From contig NZ_JAHBYG010000010.1 in assembly GCF_019636075.1 (NCBI RefSeq), positions 1 to 64,000 on the forward strand: a DNA stretch of 64,000 nucleotides, read 5' to 3'. This document shows positions 26,896 to 39,569 of the stretch, piece after piece; within the stretch, counting starts at the first letter, position 1, and each line of letters begins with the position of its first letter. The notes under the pieces were generated by a model. That model was not told the DNA's origin and ran no database searches. It saw only the letters and a list, made by a program, of their open reading frames with translations. Position numbers and translations under genes: made by a program. Source of the stretch: Ferrovibrio sp. (lineage in GTDB: Bacteria > Pseudomonadota > Alphaproteobacteria > Ferrovibrionales > Ferrovibrionaceae).

Positions 26896-27783
26896 CTACT
26901 CATCTCCCGATTGCTCGATCAGGCGCAGCATCGCGCCACGCAGGCCATCCGGCGGCGAGCCCTCGGCCCGCCCAAGTCCGTCCAGTATATCGAAATGATG
27001 CCGGTGTGGCTCTGTGATGGCCATCACCTCCCCGCCCGCGGCGTGATAAGCCTGGGCAAATACCGATTGTTGTTCGTGGAATGCATCGGTTTCCCGCTCG
27101 CCCACGGCCAGAGCCATGGGCACCAAAGGCCTGGGGGCAAAAGGCAAACGCAGCAAGGGGCTGTTCCGCTCGGCCTCGGGTTGATCCATCCTCAACCCAT
27201 CATTGAGGTAGCATTGCTGGATCGGCCGCAGATCGAACAGCCCCGAAATCGCCAATCCGCCGCGCAACAGATTTTGCGGCGCAGCAGGCGCCAGGGCCCG
27301 CCAGTCGGCCAATGCCGCATCGGCCACCAGATGGCCACCGGCGGAATGCCCCATGGCATAAATCCGGCCGGGATCGGCGCCCAGTTCGGCGGCATTGCGC
27401 CAGAGCCAGAGCAAGGCACGGCGGTTGGCTGCCGCGATGCGATCCATCCGCACGGCAGGCGCCAGCGGATAATTGATCACCGCCACATTGGCCCGATGGC
27501 CGGCAGCTTCGGATGCGAAGCCCATCGCCGCGAAGGAAAAATCCGCCTTGTCCATGGCCTGCCAATAGCCGCCATGGATGAACACGATCAGCGGCCGGCC
27601 GGGCTGCGGCACGGAAAAGAAATCCAGGGTTTCCAGTGGATGCCCGCCATAGGCCAGATCGGCGCGATGCGGCAGCGCCGCGCGGGCGGCATCGCTCATC
27701 CGCCGCCAGCGGGCGAAGTCATCCAGATGCCCCAGCACCGCCTGGCGCAAGTTGTATTGCTTGTCCAGCGCGGCCCGATCCAT
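26896..27783 (-). CDS. alpha/beta hydrolase, kynurenine-formamidase-like
   Basis: A 295-aa hydrolase. The oxyanion motif HGGYWQ (70-75) and the nucleophile motif GHSAGGHL (Ser147) are typical of the esterase group that includes arylformamidases; PHRHHFDIL near the C-terminus supplies the catalytic His. Arylformamidase would hydrolyse N-formylkynurenine, but no other kynurenine-pathway gene is near, so a general esterase role is equally possible. It has no signal peptide. It lies between greA and the response regulator gene on the same strand with tiny gaps. Confidence 0.82.
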   Translation of the reverse strand: MDRAALDKQYNLRQAVLGHLDDFARWRRMSDAARAALPHRADLAYGGHPLETLDFFSVPQPGRPLIVFIHGGYWQAMDKADFSFAAMGFASEAAGHRANVAVINYPLAPAVRMDRIAAANRRALLWLWRNAAELGADPGRIYAMGHSAGGHLVADAALADWRALAPAAPQNLLRGGLAISGLFDLRPIQQCYLNDGLRMDQPEAERNSPLLRLPFAPRPLVPMALAVGERETDAFHEQQSVFAQAYHAAGGEVMAITEPHRHHFDILDGLGRAEGSPPDGLRGAMLRLIEQSGDE

Positions 27784-27792
27784 GGGCTATCC

Positions 27793-28266
27793 CTATTTAT
27801 AGACGACGGAAACGATCTCGTAGGCCTTGGAGCCGCCCGGGGCTGCCACTTCGACGGCATCGCCTTCCGACTTGCCCACCAAAGCGCGGGCCAGCGGCGC
27901 GGTGATGGAAAGCAGGCCGGATTTGATATCGGCCTCGTCCACACCCACGATCTGATAGGTATTCTCTTCGCCGCTATCCTCGTCGGCCAGCACCACGGTG
28001 GCGCCGAAACGCACGGTCTTGCCGGTCATCTTGCTGGTATCGATCACATCGGCGCGGGAAATCTTGTCTTCCAGCTCCATCACCCGGCCTTCGATAAAGC
28101 CCTGGCGCTCCTTGGCGGCATGGTATTCGGCATTCTCCGACAGATCGCCATGCTCGCGCGCTTCCGAGATCGCCCGGATCACGGCCGGCCGTTCGACGGA
28201 CTTCAAATGCTTCAGTTCCGCCTCCAGGCGCTGATAGCCGTTGGCGGTCATCGGGATCTTCTGCAT
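27793..28266 (-). CDS. greA: transcription elongation factor GreA
   Basis: A 157-aa protein of exactly the family length. The N-terminal coiled coil carries the acidic tip [19 protein letters not shown], and the C-terminal FKBP-like domain has [20 protein letters not shown]. GreA stimulates cleavage of backtracked transcripts by RNA polymerase. The ATG at 28266 has an AAGGGGAG ribosome site. It follows carB by 19 bases on the same strand, an order often seen in alphaproteobacteria. Confidence 0.98.
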   Translation of the reverse strand: MQKIPMTANGYQRLEAELKHLKSVERPAVIRAISEAREHGDLSENAEYHAAKERQGFIEGRVMELEDKISRADVIDTSKMTGKTVRFGATVVLADEDSGEENTYQIVGVDEADIKSGLLSITAPLARALVGKSEGDAVEVAAPGGSKAYEIVSVVYK

Positions 28267-28285
28267 GGCACTCCCCTTACAAACT

Positions 28286-31200
28286 TTAAAAATAAGCCTG
28301 CAAGGGGGCTACTGCAAGGCTTCCCGCCCGCAATGCCTCGATGGCCCGCACCGCCGCTTTTGCCCCGGCCACGGTGGTAAAATAGGGAATTTTGTTCATC
28401 AGGGCGGTCCGGCGCAGATCGAAGCTATCGCGGATCGAGGCAGCACCTTCCGATGTGTTGAACACCAGCTGGATTTCGCCGTTCTTCATCGAGTCCACGA
28501 TATGCGGGCGGCCTTCCATCACCTTGTTCACCGAACGCGCCGGGATGCCATGTTCGCTGAAGAACCGCGCCGTGCCGCTGGTGGCCACGATTTCCAGGCC
28601 CATTTCCGTCAGGCGGCGGGCGGCTTCCACCAGCGCCGGCTTATCGCCATCGCGCACCGAGATGAATACCGCACCCTTCACCGGCAGGATGGTGCCGGCG
28701 GCCAGCTGTGCCTTGGCGAAAGCCATGCCGAAATCGCGGTCGATGCCCATCACCTCGCCGGTCGATTTCATTTCCGGCCCCAGGATGATGTCCACGCCGG
28801 GGAACCGCGCGAAGGGGAACACCGCCTCCTTCACCGCCACATGATCATGCCGCTTGGCAACCAGGCCGAAGCTGGCCAGTTTCTCACCGGCCATCACACG
28901 GGAAGCGATCTTGGCCAACGGCGCGCCGATGGCCTTGGCAACGAAGGGCACTGTGCGCGAGGCGCGCGGATTCACCTCGAGGATGAAGATCACGCCATCC
29001 TTCACAGCGTATTGCACATTCATCAGGCCGACCACGCCCAGCGCACGAGCCAGCGCACGGGTCTGCACTTCGATCTCGGCGATGATATCCGGCCCCAGGC
29101 TGTAGGGCGGCAAGGCGCAGGCGCTGTCGCCGGAATGGATGCCGGCTTCCTCGATATGCTCCATCACGCCGGCCACGAACTGCGTTTCCGCATCGGCCAG
29201 GCAATCCACGTCCACCTCGATGGCATCCGACAGATAGCCGTCGATCAGCACCGGCGAGGTGCCGGAGACGCGCACCGCTTCGGTCATGTAGCGTTCGAGC
29301 TGGGCATTGCTGCGCACGATCTCCATGGCGCGGCCACCCAGCACATAGCTGGGGCGGATCACCACCGGATAGCCGATACGCGCCACCACTTCGCGGGCCT
29401 CGGCTTCCGAACGCGCAATGCCGTTTTCCGGCTGGCGCAGTTTCAGCTTGGCCAGCAATTGCTGGAACCGCTCGCGGTCTTCGGCCAGGTCGATGGCATC
29501 CGGCGAGGTGCCGAGGATCGGCACATTGGCGGCTTCCAGACCGGCGGCGAGTTTCAGCGGCGTCTGGCCGCCGAATTGCACGATCACGCCATGCAGCGTG
29601 CCGTTGGATTGCTCCACGCGCACGATTTCCAGCACGTCCTCAACCGTCAGCGGCTCGAAATACAGCCGGTCCGACGTGTCGTAATCGGTCGACACGGTTT
29701 CCGGGTTGCAATTGACCATGATGGTCTCGAAGCCGGCCTCTTTCAGCGCATAGGCGGCATGCACGCAGCAATAATCGAATTCGATGCCCTGGCCGATACG
29801 GTTCGGCCCGCCGCCCAGGATGATCACCTTCTTGCGATCCGTCGGCCGCGATTCGCATTCAGCCTCGCCGGCTTCGTAGCTGGAATACATATAGGGCGTC
29901 TGGCTTTCGAACTCGGCCGCGCAGGTATCCACGCGCTTGAAGCTGGGCACCACACCCAAAGCGCGGCGCTTGGCCGCCACATCGGCTTCCTTAGCGGCCG
30001 TCAATTCAGCCAGCCGCGCATCGGAAAAGCCCATGCGTTTCAGCGCCAGCAGGCCGGCGGCATCCTTGGGCAGGCCATTCTTGCGCACGCCCTGCTCGGT
30101 GCGCACGATCTCTTCGATCTGGGCCAGGAACCACGGATCGTATTTGCAGGCGGCATTGATTTCGGCCAGCGTGAGGCCTTGGCGGAAGGCCTGCGCAATC
30201 ACCAGCAGCCGATCCGGCGTCGGCTTGGCCAGCGCCGCGATGATCACATCCTTGTCGTTCTCTTCCACATTGGGGATCGCCACTTCGTTGAGGCCGGTCA
30301 AACCGGTCTCCATCGAACGCAGGGCCTTCTGCAAACTCTCCTGGAAGCAACGCCCCATCGACATCGCCTCGCCCACGGATTTCATGGACGTATTCAGCAA
30401 CCGGTCGGTGCCAGGGAATTTCTCAAACGTGAAGCGCGGCATCTTGGTGACGACGTAATCAATCGTCGGCTCAAACGATGCCGGGGTCACGCCGGTGATG
30501 TCGTTCATCAACTCATCCAGCGTGTAGCCCACTGCCAGTTTCGCCGCCACCTTGGCGATCGGGAAACCGGTGGCCTTGGAGGCCAGGGCGGACGAGCGCG
30601 ACACGCGCGGATTCATCTCGATCACCACCATGCGGCCGGTAGCGGGATCGACGGCGAATTGCACGTTGGAACCGCCGGTCTCCACGCCGATCTCGCGCAA
30701 CACCGCCATCGAGGCGTCGCGCATGATCTGGTATTCCTTGTCGGTGAGGGTGAGCGCGGGCGCCACCGTCACGCTGTCGCCGGTATGCACGCCCATCGGA
30801 TCGATATTTTCGATCGAGCAGATGATGATGCAATTGTCCTTGCGGTCGCGGACAACCTCCATCTCGTATTCTTTCCAGCCGAGCACCGATTCCTCGATCA
30901 GCACTTCGGTGGTGGGCGAGGCATCCAGGCCGCGCAGCACGATCTCGTCGAATTCATCGCGCGTATAAGCAATGCCGCCGCCGGTGCCGGCCAGCGTGAA
31001 GCTGGGGCGGATCACCGAAGGCAGGCCGGTTTCGGCCAGCACGGCGCGGGCTTCTTCCAGGGTATGCGCGGTGCCGGATTTCGGCATGTCCAGGCCGATG
31101 CGGTTCATCGCCTGGCGGAACAGCTCGCGGTCTTCCGCCATGGCGATGGCATCGCGGCTGGCGCCGATCAGCTTCACGCCCAGCTTTTCCAGCACGCCCA

Positions 31201-31513
31201 TTTCGGCCAGCTTCATCGCGGTGTTCAGCGCGGTCTGGCCGCCCATGGTGGGCAGCAGTGCGTCGGGCCGCTCCTTCTCGATGATCTTGGCCACGATTTC
31301 GGGCGTGATCGGCTCGATATAGGTGGCATCCGCCAGGCCGGGATCGGTCATGATCGTGGCCGGGTTGGAGTTGATCAGGATGACGCGATAGCCCTCTTCC
31401 CGCAAAGCCTTGCAGGCCTGGGTGCCGGAATAGTCGAACTCGCAGGCCTGGCCGATCACGATAGGACCGGCGCCGATGATGAGGATGCTTTTTATGTCAG
31501 TGCGCTTTGGCAT
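28286..31513 (-). CDS. carB: carbamoyl-phosphate synthase large subunit
   Basis: 1075 aa, full family length. Two homologous ATP-grasp halves are visible: [28 protein letters not shown] at the start and [22 protein letters not shown] in the second half, each followed by metal-binding ExNPR motifs ([36 protein letters not shown]). A C-terminal MGS-like allosteric domain (about 940-1075) follows. It makes carbamoyl phosphate for arginine and pyrimidine synthesis, with ammonia delivered by CarA, encoded eight bases upstream on the same strand. Nothing looks unusual. Confidence 0.99.
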   Translation of the reverse strand: MPKRTDIKSILIIGAGPIVIGQACEFDYSGTQACKALREEGYRVILINSNPATIMTDPGLADATYIEPITPEIVAKIIEKERPDALLPTMGGQTALNTAMKLAEMGVLEKLGVKLIGASRDAIAMAEDRELFRQAMNRIGLDMPKSGTAHTLEEARAVLAETGLPSVIRPSFTLAGTGGGIAYTRDEFDEIVLRGLDASPTTEVLIEESVLGWKEYEMEVVRDRKDNCIIICSIENIDPMGVHTGDSVTVAPALTLTDKEYQIMRDASMAVLREIGVETGGSNVQFAVDPATGRMVVIEMNPRVSRSSALASKATGFPIAKVAAKLAVGYTLDELMNDITGVTPASFEPTIDYVVTKMPRFTFEKFPGTDRLLNTSMKSVGEAMSMGRCFQESLQKALRSMETGLTGLNEVAIPNVEENDKDVIIAALAKPTPDRLLVIAQAFRQGLTLAEINAACKYDPWFLAQIEEIVRTEQGVRKNGLPKDAAGLLALKRMGFSDARLAELTAAKEADVAAKRRALGVVPSFKRVDTCAAEFESQTPYMYSSYEAGEAECESRPTDRKKVIILGGGPNRIGQGIEFDYCCVHAAYALKEAGFETIMVNCNPETVSTDYDTSDRLYFEPLTVEDVLEIVRVEQSNGTLHGVIVQFGGQTPLKLAAGLEAANVPILGTSPDAIDLAEDRERFQQLLAKLKLRQPENGIARSEAEAREVVARIGYPVVIRPSYVLGGRAMEIVRSNAQLERYMTEAVRVSGTSPVLIDGYLSDAIEVDVDCLADAETQFVAGVMEHIEEAGIHSGDSACALPPYSLGPDIIAEIEVQTRALARALGVVGLMNVQYAVKDGVIFILEVNPRASRTVPFVAKAIGAPLAKIASRVMAGEKLASFGLVAKRHDHVAVKEAVFPFARFPGVDIILGPEMKSTGEVMGIDRDFGMAFAKAQLAAGTILPVKGAVFISVRDGDKPALVEAARRLTEMGLEIVATSGTARFFSEHGIPARSVNKVMEGRPHIVDSMKNGEIQLVFNTSEGAASIRDSFDLRRTALMNKIPYFTTVAGAKAAVRAIEALRAGSLAVAPLQAYF

Positions 31514-31521
31514 GGCAGACC

Positions 31522-32688
31522 TTATTTCGCCTTTTCCATCAAGCCCACGAAGCGCTCGAAGAGGTAATGGCTATCCTGCGGGCCGGGCGAGGCCTCGGGG
31601 TGATATTGCACGGAGAAGACCGGCTTGTCGGTGAGCTTCAGGCCCTCGTTGGAGCCGTCGAACAGCGACACATGGGTGCGCACCACATTGGCCGGCAGAG
31701 TTTCCTCAACCACACAGAAACCGTGATTCTGACTGGTGATTTCCACCTTGCCGGTTTCCAGATCTTTCACCGGATGATTGGCGCCGCGATGGCCGCGTTC
31801 CATCTTGGCGGTCTTGCCGCCCAAAGCCAGCGCCAGCATCTGATGGCCCAGGCAGATGCCGAAAACCGGCTTGCCGCTCTCCACCAGCGCCTTGATGGTA
31901 GGCACGGCATACACGCCAGTGGCCGCCGGATCGCCGGGGCCGTTTGAGAGGAACACGCCGTCAGGCTTGTGACGCAGCACGTCTTCGGCCGAGGCATTGC
32001 CGGGCAGCACGGTGACTTTACAGCCGGCCGAGGCCAGGCAACGCAGGATGTTGCGCTTGATGCCGAAATCCAGCGCCACCACATGGAAGCGCGGCGCGCT
32101 CTGCACGCCGTAGCCTTGTCCCAGCGCCCAGCGCGTCTGGTCCCACTGATAGGTCTGGCGGCAACTCACCTCGATGGCGAGGTCCATACCTTCCAGGCCC
32201 GGCCAGGCCTTGGCCTTGGCGACCAGCGCATCGATATCGAAATTGCCATCGGCGCTATGGGCGATCACGCCATTGGGCGCGCCCAGATCGCGGATGCGCC
32301 GGGTCAGCGCGCGGGTGTCGATGCCGGAAATGCCCACCAGGTTGCGCGCCTTCAGCCAGCCATCGAGATGATGCTCGGCGCGGAAATTCGACGGATCGGT
32401 GATCGGTGCGCGCAGGATCAGGCCACGCGCGGCGATGCCGGTGGTTTCGATATCCTCGGCATTGGCGCCCACATTGCCGATATGCGGAAAAGTGAAGGTG
32501 ATGATCTGCCCGGCATAGGAGGGATCGGTGAGGATTTCCTGATAGCCGGTCATCGAGGTGTTGAAGCAGATTTCGCCCACCGCATCGCCTTCGGCGCCCA
32601 GGCCCTGGCCGCGAAATACACTGCCATCGGCCAGCACTACGATTCCCGTTGGCCCGAGGGCTGCGGGTTGGGGCTTCGATGCGGACAT
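31522..32688 (-). CDS. carA: carbamoyl-phosphate synthase small subunit
   Basis: A 388-aa glutamine amidotransferase subunit. The N-terminal domain starts [20 protein letters not shown], and the class I amidotransferase domain has the nucleophile Cys in GICLGHQM and the His/Glu of [11 protein letters not shown]. It hydrolyses glutamine and channels ammonia to CarB. The frame is open upstream to 32835, but ATG 32688 is chosen because it gives the family's usual N-terminus and has a GGAG about ten bases upstream. It is divergent from yqeY and probably transcribed together with carB and greA. Confidence 0.97.
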   Translation of the reverse strand: MSASKPQPAALGPTGIVVLADGSVFRGQGLGAEGDAVGEICFNTSMTGYQEILTDPSYAGQIITFTFPHIGNVGANAEDIETTGIAARGLILRAPITDPSNFRAEHHLDGWLKARNLVGISGIDTRALTRRIRDLGAPNGVIAHSADGNFDIDALVAKAKAWPGLEGMDLAIEVSCRQTYQWDQTRWALGQGYGVQSAPRFHVVALDFGIKRNILRCLASAGCKVTVLPGNASAEDVLRHKPDGVFLSNGPGDPAATGVYAVPTIKALVESGKPVFGICLGHQMLALALGGKTAKMERGHRGANHPVKDLETGKVEITSQNHGFCVVEETLPANVVRTHVSLFDGSNEGLKLTDKPVFSVQYHPEASPGPQDSHYLFERFVGLMEKAK

Positions 32689-32906
32689 GATCCGGTACTC
32701 CAGGCTTCGGGCCGCAGCTTGGCAATGGGGCCGTTTGGCGGCTCCGAGGCAAGCATTCCCACTGCTGTGGGCAGACCCTGGGTGTGCGTGTGCGGCCAAG
32801 GCAGCGAAGATGCCCGGCGACCGGGGCCGGACCATAACAAATCCGGCCTGCCAGTCAAGCCCAGTATTTTTATGAAATTCTTTTTTGGATCAATGGGTTA
32901 AAGTTT

Positions 32907-32935
32907 TTGCGTGAAATCATCGCTTCGGTTATGCT
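32907..32935 (+). promoter_or_regulatory. sigma-70-type promoter for yqeY
   Basis: TTGCGT (32907-32912) and TATGCT (32930-32935) are separated by exactly 17 bases and lie 37 bases upstream of the yqeY start. It would also serve dnaG and possibly rpoD. The match is by eye only. Confidence 0.6.
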
Positions 32936-32971
32936 GCGCCCTTTCCGCAAATCGATTCCCGGAGTACCGCG

Positions 32972-33430
32972 ATGCTGCGCGACAGCCTGAGCCAGGCTTT
33001 GAAAGATGCCATGAAAGCCAAGGACAGCCGGCGTACTGCCACGCTGCGTCTGATCCTGGCCGCCCTGAAAGACCGCGATATCGCGGCCCGCACCGATGGC
33101 GCCGACCGCACCGGCATTCCGGACGATCAGATCCTGTCCATGCTGCAAACCATGGTGCGCCAGCGCCGGGAATCCATCACCATGTACGAACAGGGCGGCC
33201 GTGCCGACTTGGTGGAGCAGGAAAAGGACGAAATCGCCATCATCGAGGGTTTCCTGCCCAAGCAGATGGAAGAAGCCGAGATCAAGGCCGCGGCTGAAGC
33301 CGCCGTGGCCGAAATCGGCGCCCAAGGTATTAAAGACATGGGCAAGGTGATGGGCGCGCTGAAAGGCAAATATGCCGGCCAGATGGATTTCGGCAAAGCC
33401 TCGGCTATCCTGAAGGCCCTGCTGAGCTGA
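32972..33430 (+). CDS. yqeY: GatB/YqeY domain protein
   Basis: A 152-aa protein of the YqeY family. MLRDSLSQALKDAMKAKDSRRTATLRLILAALKDRDI is the conserved N-terminal helix pair and DMGKVMGALKGKYAGQMDFGKAS the C-terminal helical domain shared with the tail of GatB. The molecular role is unclear; association with tRNA or tRNA-dependent amidation has been inferred from the domain. The ATG has a CCGGAG ribosome site. Its position before dnaG and rpoD, divergent from carA, is a common alphaproteobacterial arrangement. Confidence 0.95.
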   Translation: MLRDSLSQALKDAMKAKDSRRTATLRLILAALKDRDIAARTDGADRTGIPDDQILSMLQTMVRQRRESITMYEQGGRADLVEQEKDEIAIIEGFLPKQMEEAEIKAAAEAAVAEIGAQGIKDMGKVMGALKGKYAGQMDFGKASAILKALLS

Positions 33431-33469
33431 GGCTGCCCGTCCAACGACCGGCATCCGGAGTAGTCTGAC

Positions 33470-35359
33470 ATGGCGTTTCCGGATTCATTCCTGGAGGAAT
33501 TGCGCAACCGCGTGCCGCTATCGGGCGTGGTGGGCCGCTCCGTGCGCCTGACCCGACGCGGCCGGGAGTTTTCCGGCCTCTGCCCGTTCCATAACGAAAA
33601 GTCGCCCTCTTTCACGGTCAACGACGACAAGGGCTTTTTCCACTGCTTCGGCTGCGGCGCCCATGGCGATGTGATCGGTTTCGTGATGCGCCATAACGGC
33701 CTGCCCTTCCCCGATGCGGTGGAGCAGCTGGCCGCCGAAGCCGGGCTGCAAGTGCCGCAATCCAGCCCGCAGGATCGTGAACGCGCCGAACAGGCCGCCT
33801 CGCTCGGCAGCGCTTTGGAGGCGGCTGCCGAATGGTATCGCGCGCAACTGAATGCCCAGGCCGGCCGCGAGGGCAAGGCCTATCTGGAACGGCGCGGCCT
33901 GAAGCCGGAAACCATCGAACGCTTCCGCTTGGGCTTCGCGCCCAACAGCCGCACCGGCCTGTTGGAAGCCATGCGCGCGCGCAAGATTCCCGATGCCCTG
34001 CTGGTGGAAGCCGGCATGGTGATAAAATCGGATGACGGCGAGTTGTTCGACCGCTTCCGCAATCGTGTGATGTTTCCCATCGCCGACCGGCGCGGCCGGG
34101 TGATCGCCTTCGGCGGCCGGGCGATGGACCCGAACGCGCCGGCGAAATACCTCAACTCGCCGGAAACCGCCGTGTTCCACAAAGGCCATACGCTGTACAA
34201 CCTCGCCATGGCGCGCGAGGCCGCCCACGCCGCCGGCACGGTGCTGGTGGTGGAAGGCTATATGGATGTGATCGCGCTGGCCCAGGCCGGGTTTGAATAT
34301 GCCGTGGCACCGCTGGGCACAGCGCTGACCGAAGAACAGATCGCCCTGCTCTGGCGCATGGCCGCCGAGCCGGTGCTGTGCTTCGATGGCGACAAGGCCG
34401 GCATGAAGGCCGCGCTCCGCGCCGTGGACCGCGCCCTGCCGCTGCTGGAACCCGGCAAATCGCTGCGCTTCGCCCTGCTGCCCGGCGGGCAAGACCCCGA
34501 CGACCTGATCAAGGCTCAGGGCCGCGACGCCATGGAGGCTGTGCTGGCCGCCGCCCTGCCCATGGCGGAAATGCTCTGGCGCAAGGAAACCGAGGGCCAG
34601 CCCATCGACACGCCCGAGCGCCGCGCCGCCCTGCAAGCCCAGCTCTATGATCAGGCCGGCCGGATCAAGAATACCATCGTGCAGCAGCATTACCGCGACC
34701 ACTTGCGCGAGCGCCTGCGCGGTTTGTTCAACCCCGGCCGCCAGGGCCCCGGTCGCAACGGTCCGGGTAAATTCGGCTCCGGGCCCGGCGGACGGGGCGG
34801 TCCCCGCCCCGGGGGCTTTTCCGCCAATCCCTGGGCGCCAGGGGGCAAATTCGGCCGGCCTTTGGGCGATACCAGCCCGATTCCGCAGGAATCCTCGGAT
34901 CGCCGCGAAAAAGCCCTGCTTTTGGGGTTTCTGCTGCATCCCTGGCTGGCTGAGGACCATAGCGACAGCTTCGCCGGGTTGACATTTCGCAATGCTGCGC
35001 TTGACAGCCTCAAGAGCCGGATTCTAGAAGAAACCTCCCGCCATCCGGGTCTTGACGGCGAGGCCCTGGTTGCCCATTTGAAGGGACAGGGTCTGCAGGC
35101 CCAACTCGAGCTTCTGGATGGCGAGACGGGACGGTTGGTGGAACCCTTCACCCGCGCCGACAGCCCGAGAGATAAAGTCGAGAGAGGCTGGATTCAAGCC
35201 GTGCAGCGCTACCGGTTATCCGAACTGGAACAGGAACTGGCGGTGGCACAGGCCGAACTCGCCGATAATATGAGCCCCGAAGCCTGGGGGCGGTTTTCCG
35301 CCCTGCAGGCCGAGTTGGGCAGTGTCCGGAGCCAGGTATCGGCCTCCGACGAGCTTTGA
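33470..35359 (+). CDS. dnaG: DNA primase
   Basis: 629 aa. The N-terminal CHC2 zinc site is Cys38, His41, Cys59 and Cys62 (LCPFHNEKSPSF...FHCFGCGAHGD). The TOPRIM catalytic core follows (VLVVEGYMDVIALAQAGF with the acidic Glu, and CFDGDKAGMKAA with the Asp pair). A Gly/Pro-rich linker of about 40 residues (about 420-460) separates it from the helicase-interacting C-terminal domain. It makes RNA primers for replication. It sits 39 bases after yqeY and 112 bases before rpoD, the macromolecular-synthesis arrangement. Confidence 0.98.
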   Translation: MAFPDSFLEELRNRVPLSGVVGRSVRLTRRGREFSGLCPFHNEKSPSFTVNDDKGFFHCFGCGAHGDVIGFVMRHNGLPFPDAVEQLAAEAGLQVPQSSPQDRERAEQAASLGSALEAAAEWYRAQLNAQAGREGKAYLERRGLKPETIERFRLGFAPNSRTGLLEAMRARKIPDALLVEAGMVIKSDDGELFDRFRNRVMFPIADRRGRVIAFGGRAMDPNAPAKYLNSPETAVFHKGHTLYNLAMAREAAHAAGTVLVVEGYMDVIALAQAGFEYAVAPLGTALTEEQIALLWRMAAEPVLCFDGDKAGMKAALRAVDRALPLLEPGKSLRFALLPGGQDPDDLIKAQGRDAMEAVLAAALPMAEMLWRKETEGQPIDTPERRAALQAQLYDQAGRIKNTIVQQHYRDHLRERLRGLFNPGRQGPGRNGPGKFGSGPGGRGGPRPGGFSANPWAPGGKFGRPLGDTSPIPQESSDRREKALLLGFLLHPWLAEDHSDSFAGLTFRNAALDSLKSRILEETSRHPGLDGEALVAHLKGQGLQAQLELLDGETGRLVEPFTRADSPRDKVERGWIQAVQRYRLSELEQELAVAQAELADNMSPEAWGRFSALQAELGSVRSQVSASDEL

Positions 35360-35471
35360 GCGCTCAGGTTGACGACCGTTCCACCCGGAACGGCTCAGCC
35401 TGCGTCGCTTTTGTGTGTTTTTCCAGGCCTGTTAGGGTGTTGCCCGACAGGCTGACGAGTCAGGAACCGGC

Positions 35472-37577
<2,106 letters not shown>

Positions 37578-37614
37578 GGGGGAAGGGCCCGCGCCCTCCC
37601 CTCTCCGGCTATCC

Positions 37615-37691
37615 GGGCCTGTAGCTCAATTGGTTAGAGCCGGCCGCTCATAACGGTCTGGTTGGGGGTTCAAGTCCCTCCGGGCCCACCA
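37615..37691 (+). tRNA. tRNA with CAT anticodon, probably tRNA-Ile2 (lysidine type)
   Basis: A complete 77-nt tRNA with encoded CCA: acceptor GGGCCTG/CGGGCCC (one T-G pair), D arm, anticodon stem GGCCG/CGGTC with loop CTCATAA, T arm GGGGGTTCAAGTCCCTC and discriminator A. The anticodon CAT fits elongator tRNA-Met or the tRNA-Ile whose C34 is changed to lysidine. The GGGCCTG acceptor resembles tRNA-Ile, so Ile2 is preferred. It lies 37 bases after rpoD; its 3' end faces the catabolic island. Confidence 0.93.
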
Positions 37692-37815
37692 TTTTCCCCT
37701 TATGTTGAAATTGTCGGCATTCATCGGACAAGCTGCGTTTCAGGCCAATCGTTGCGAAATCTGGGCGCTTATTTGACAAAGGCGACCAGCCAACGTCTAA
37801 GAGGGCTGTTTCCGC

Positions 37816-38670
37816 TTAACCGAACTCTCCGACAGTCACTCCGACGGTATCGGTTTCCCAAGAAATCAGTGTCCCGCGGAATTTTTCGTCGCCCCCTGCT
37901 CGCGTAAGCGAGGTGATGTACATTGTCTTCATGTCCTGTCCGCCAAAGCAGGGCATTGTCGGCGCCGCCATCGGCAATTCTATTGCCTCAGTCAACACGC
38001 CGTCTGGCGAGAATTTGTTGAGGTGGCCTGAGGTTATTCCGGCACTCCAGTAGTTGCCGTCGATATCGACAGCGGCACCATCTGGAAGGCCAACCTCTTC
38101 GCTGGGCGTTGCAATCGTCCGCATCCCTGAAATGCGACCGCTCACCCTGTCAAAGTCATAGGCCCTGATATCCGGGGCCCTGGAATCGGCGTGATACATA
38201 ACCTTGCCATCCGGGCTCCAGGCCAATCCGTTCGATGCCCGCATGCCCTCGACAACGCGTGTGCATTCACCGCTCGGCGTTACACGATAAAGCCCACCAG
38301 TCGGAGCGCGCGGAACAGCATCGTGCATGCTGCCTACCCAGAAGCAGCCATCAGGGCCAACTTTGCCATCATTCAGACGGTTCATACTGAGATCGGGCTC
38401 CGGATGTACCAGAAACTCAAGCTTCTCTGAGGCCGGATCAAACAGATGGACCCCGGTTCTAAGAGCAACAACCAGTCGGCCACCTTTCGCTAAGCCGACG
38501 CTGCCCACATCTGCAGGCATCCGAAAAGTCTGGACATCGCCAGTCGCTGGATCGAGCAGATGAATGGATGGCGCCAGGATATCGACAAACCAGAGGCGGT
38601 TGCGCGCAACGTCCCAAACCGGGCTTTCGCCCAGGTTCAATTCAAATGAGATACACTTTTTGAAGTCCAT
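37816..38670 (-). CDS. SMP-30/gluconolactonase family protein
   Basis: A 284-aa six-bladed propeller lactonase. The metal ligands of this family are recognisable: Glu15 (LGESPVWD), Asn147 (RASNGLAWS) and Asp197 (LPDGAAVD), with substrate-side Asn100-Asp101 (NRLNDGKVGPDG). It would open a sugar-acid lactone. The ATG at 38670 has an AGGGACGAG ribosome site; the 17-codon upstream extension was rejected. It is divergent from the aldolase gene, and an AT-rich palindrome-like site lies between the two starts. Confidence 0.9.
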   Translation of the reverse strand: MDFKKCISFELNLGESPVWDVARNRLWFVDILAPSIHLLDPATGDVQTFRMPADVGSVGLAKGGRLVVALRTGVHLFDPASEKLEFLVHPEPDLSMNRLNDGKVGPDGCFWVGSMHDAVPRAPTGGLYRVTPSGECTRVVEGMRASNGLAWSPDGKVMYHADSRAPDIRAYDFDRVSGRISGMRTIATPSEEVGLPDGAAVDIDGNYWSAGITSGHLNKFSPDGVLTEAIELPMAAPTMPCFGGQDMKTMYITSLTRAGGDEKFRGTLISWETDTVGVTVGEFG

Positions 38671-38736
38671 CGCTCGTCCCTGGGGCCCGGCTATAACTGC
38701 GGCTTCGCAGCCGGTCTGCACCGCATTGCGTAATTT

Positions 38737-38757
38737 GATATATCATATACTATATAG
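38737..38757. promoter_or_regulatory. AT-rich site A, candidate GntR operator
   Basis: GATATATCATATACTATATAG lies between the divergent lactonase and aldolase genes. It shares CATATACTATA with site B (40079, opposite strand) and ATATCATATA with site C (41290). AT-rich semi-palindromes of this kind are typical operators for FCD-type GntR regulators, and one such gene lies 1.4 kb away. Confidence 0.5.
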
Positions 38758-38783
38758 ATTGGATTTAACACAAGGTTCTGACC

Positions 38784-39548
38784 ATGCGGAATACTCTGAA
38801 GATGCGCCTTCAGGCGCGAAGCGCCTGCGTAAACGGCTGGCTCTCTATACCGGCGGCATACTCTGCAGAAGTGATGGCTCGGTGTGCGTGGCACAGCATT
38901 ACCGTCGATCTGCAGCATGGCGTGCAGGACTACGCAAGCATGGTTCACTGCTTCCAGGCAATGTCGGCTTTCCCCGTCACGCCGCTGGTTCGCGTTCCCT
39001 CGAACGAGCCCGGCATCATCGGCAAAGCGCTGGACGCCGGGGCCTGGGGCGTCATCTGCCCGCTCGTGAATACGGCCGAAGAAGCCAAAGCCCTTGCGAA
39101 TGCCTGCCTGTATCCGCCGGTCGGACGCAGGTCAAATGGCCCGAACCGCGCAAGCAGCTATGGCGGCGATAAGCTATACCAGGATATTGCAAACGATGAG
39201 GTACTGGTGCTTCCAATGATTGAGACGGCGGAAGCCGTCTCAAATCTCGAAGCAATTCTCGATGTTCCGGGCGTCAGCGGCGTCTATGTCGGGCCGAGCG
39301 ATCTCGGCTTTGCGATGGGGCTTCGTCCCATCTTTGACCGCGAAGAGCCGATGATTCTAGACATCTATGCGACGGTTACCAAAGAAGCCAGTCGCCGCGG
39401 AAAGTTCGCCGGCATCCATACGATCAACCCGCTCTATGCCAATAGAATGATCGATATGGGCTTCAATTTCGTCACCGTCGGAAGCGATGCTTCCTTGATG
39501 ATGAAGGCAGCAAAAGAAGCTCTGGCCGCGCTACACCTGCGGGATTAA
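38784..39548 (+). CDS. HpcH/HpaI-family aldolase
   Basis: A 254-aa class II pyruvate aldolase of the KDR-aldolase/HpaI type. Conserved parts are VDLQHG (His45), RVPSNEPGIIGKALDAGAWGVICPLVN, the metal Glu147 (MIETAEA) and the substrate loop YVGPSDLGFAMG (Asp173). It would split a 2-keto-3-deoxy acid to pyruvate plus an aldehyde. Next to a lactonase this suggests a sugar-acid-like branch, but the rest of a sugar pathway is missing. It starts 27 bases after site A. Confidence 0.9.
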   Translation: MRNTLKMRLQARSACVNGWLSIPAAYSAEVMARCAWHSITVDLQHGVQDYASMVHCFQAMSAFPVTPLVRVPSNEPGIIGKALDAGAWGVICPLVNTAEEAKALANACLYPPVGRRSNGPNRASSYGGDKLYQDIANDEVLVLPMIETAEAVSNLEAILDVPGVSGVYVGPSDLGFAMGLRPIFDREEPMILDIYATVTKEASRRGKFAGIHTINPLYANRMIDMGFNFVTVGSDASLMMKAAKEALAALHLRD

Positions 39549-39569
39549 GCAAAAACTGAAGAAAGCTGT

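Noticed and set aside
28241-31567. Long plus-strand frame (over 1100 codons) opposite carB, and similar long frames opposite rpoD, the ABC gene at 8099 and 4782-7871
   Set aside because: They are His/Gly/Arg-rich antisense shadows caused by GC-biased third positions of the real genes and show no family motif.
35370-35470. TTGACG at about 35369 as an rpoD promoter
   Set aside because: No acceptable -10 hexamer lies 16-18 bases downstream.
37615-37691. Calling the CAT tRNA an initiator tRNA
   Set aside because: The first acceptor pair G-C is intact and the anticodon stem lacks the three G-C pairs of initiator tRNA; elongator Met or Ile2 remains.
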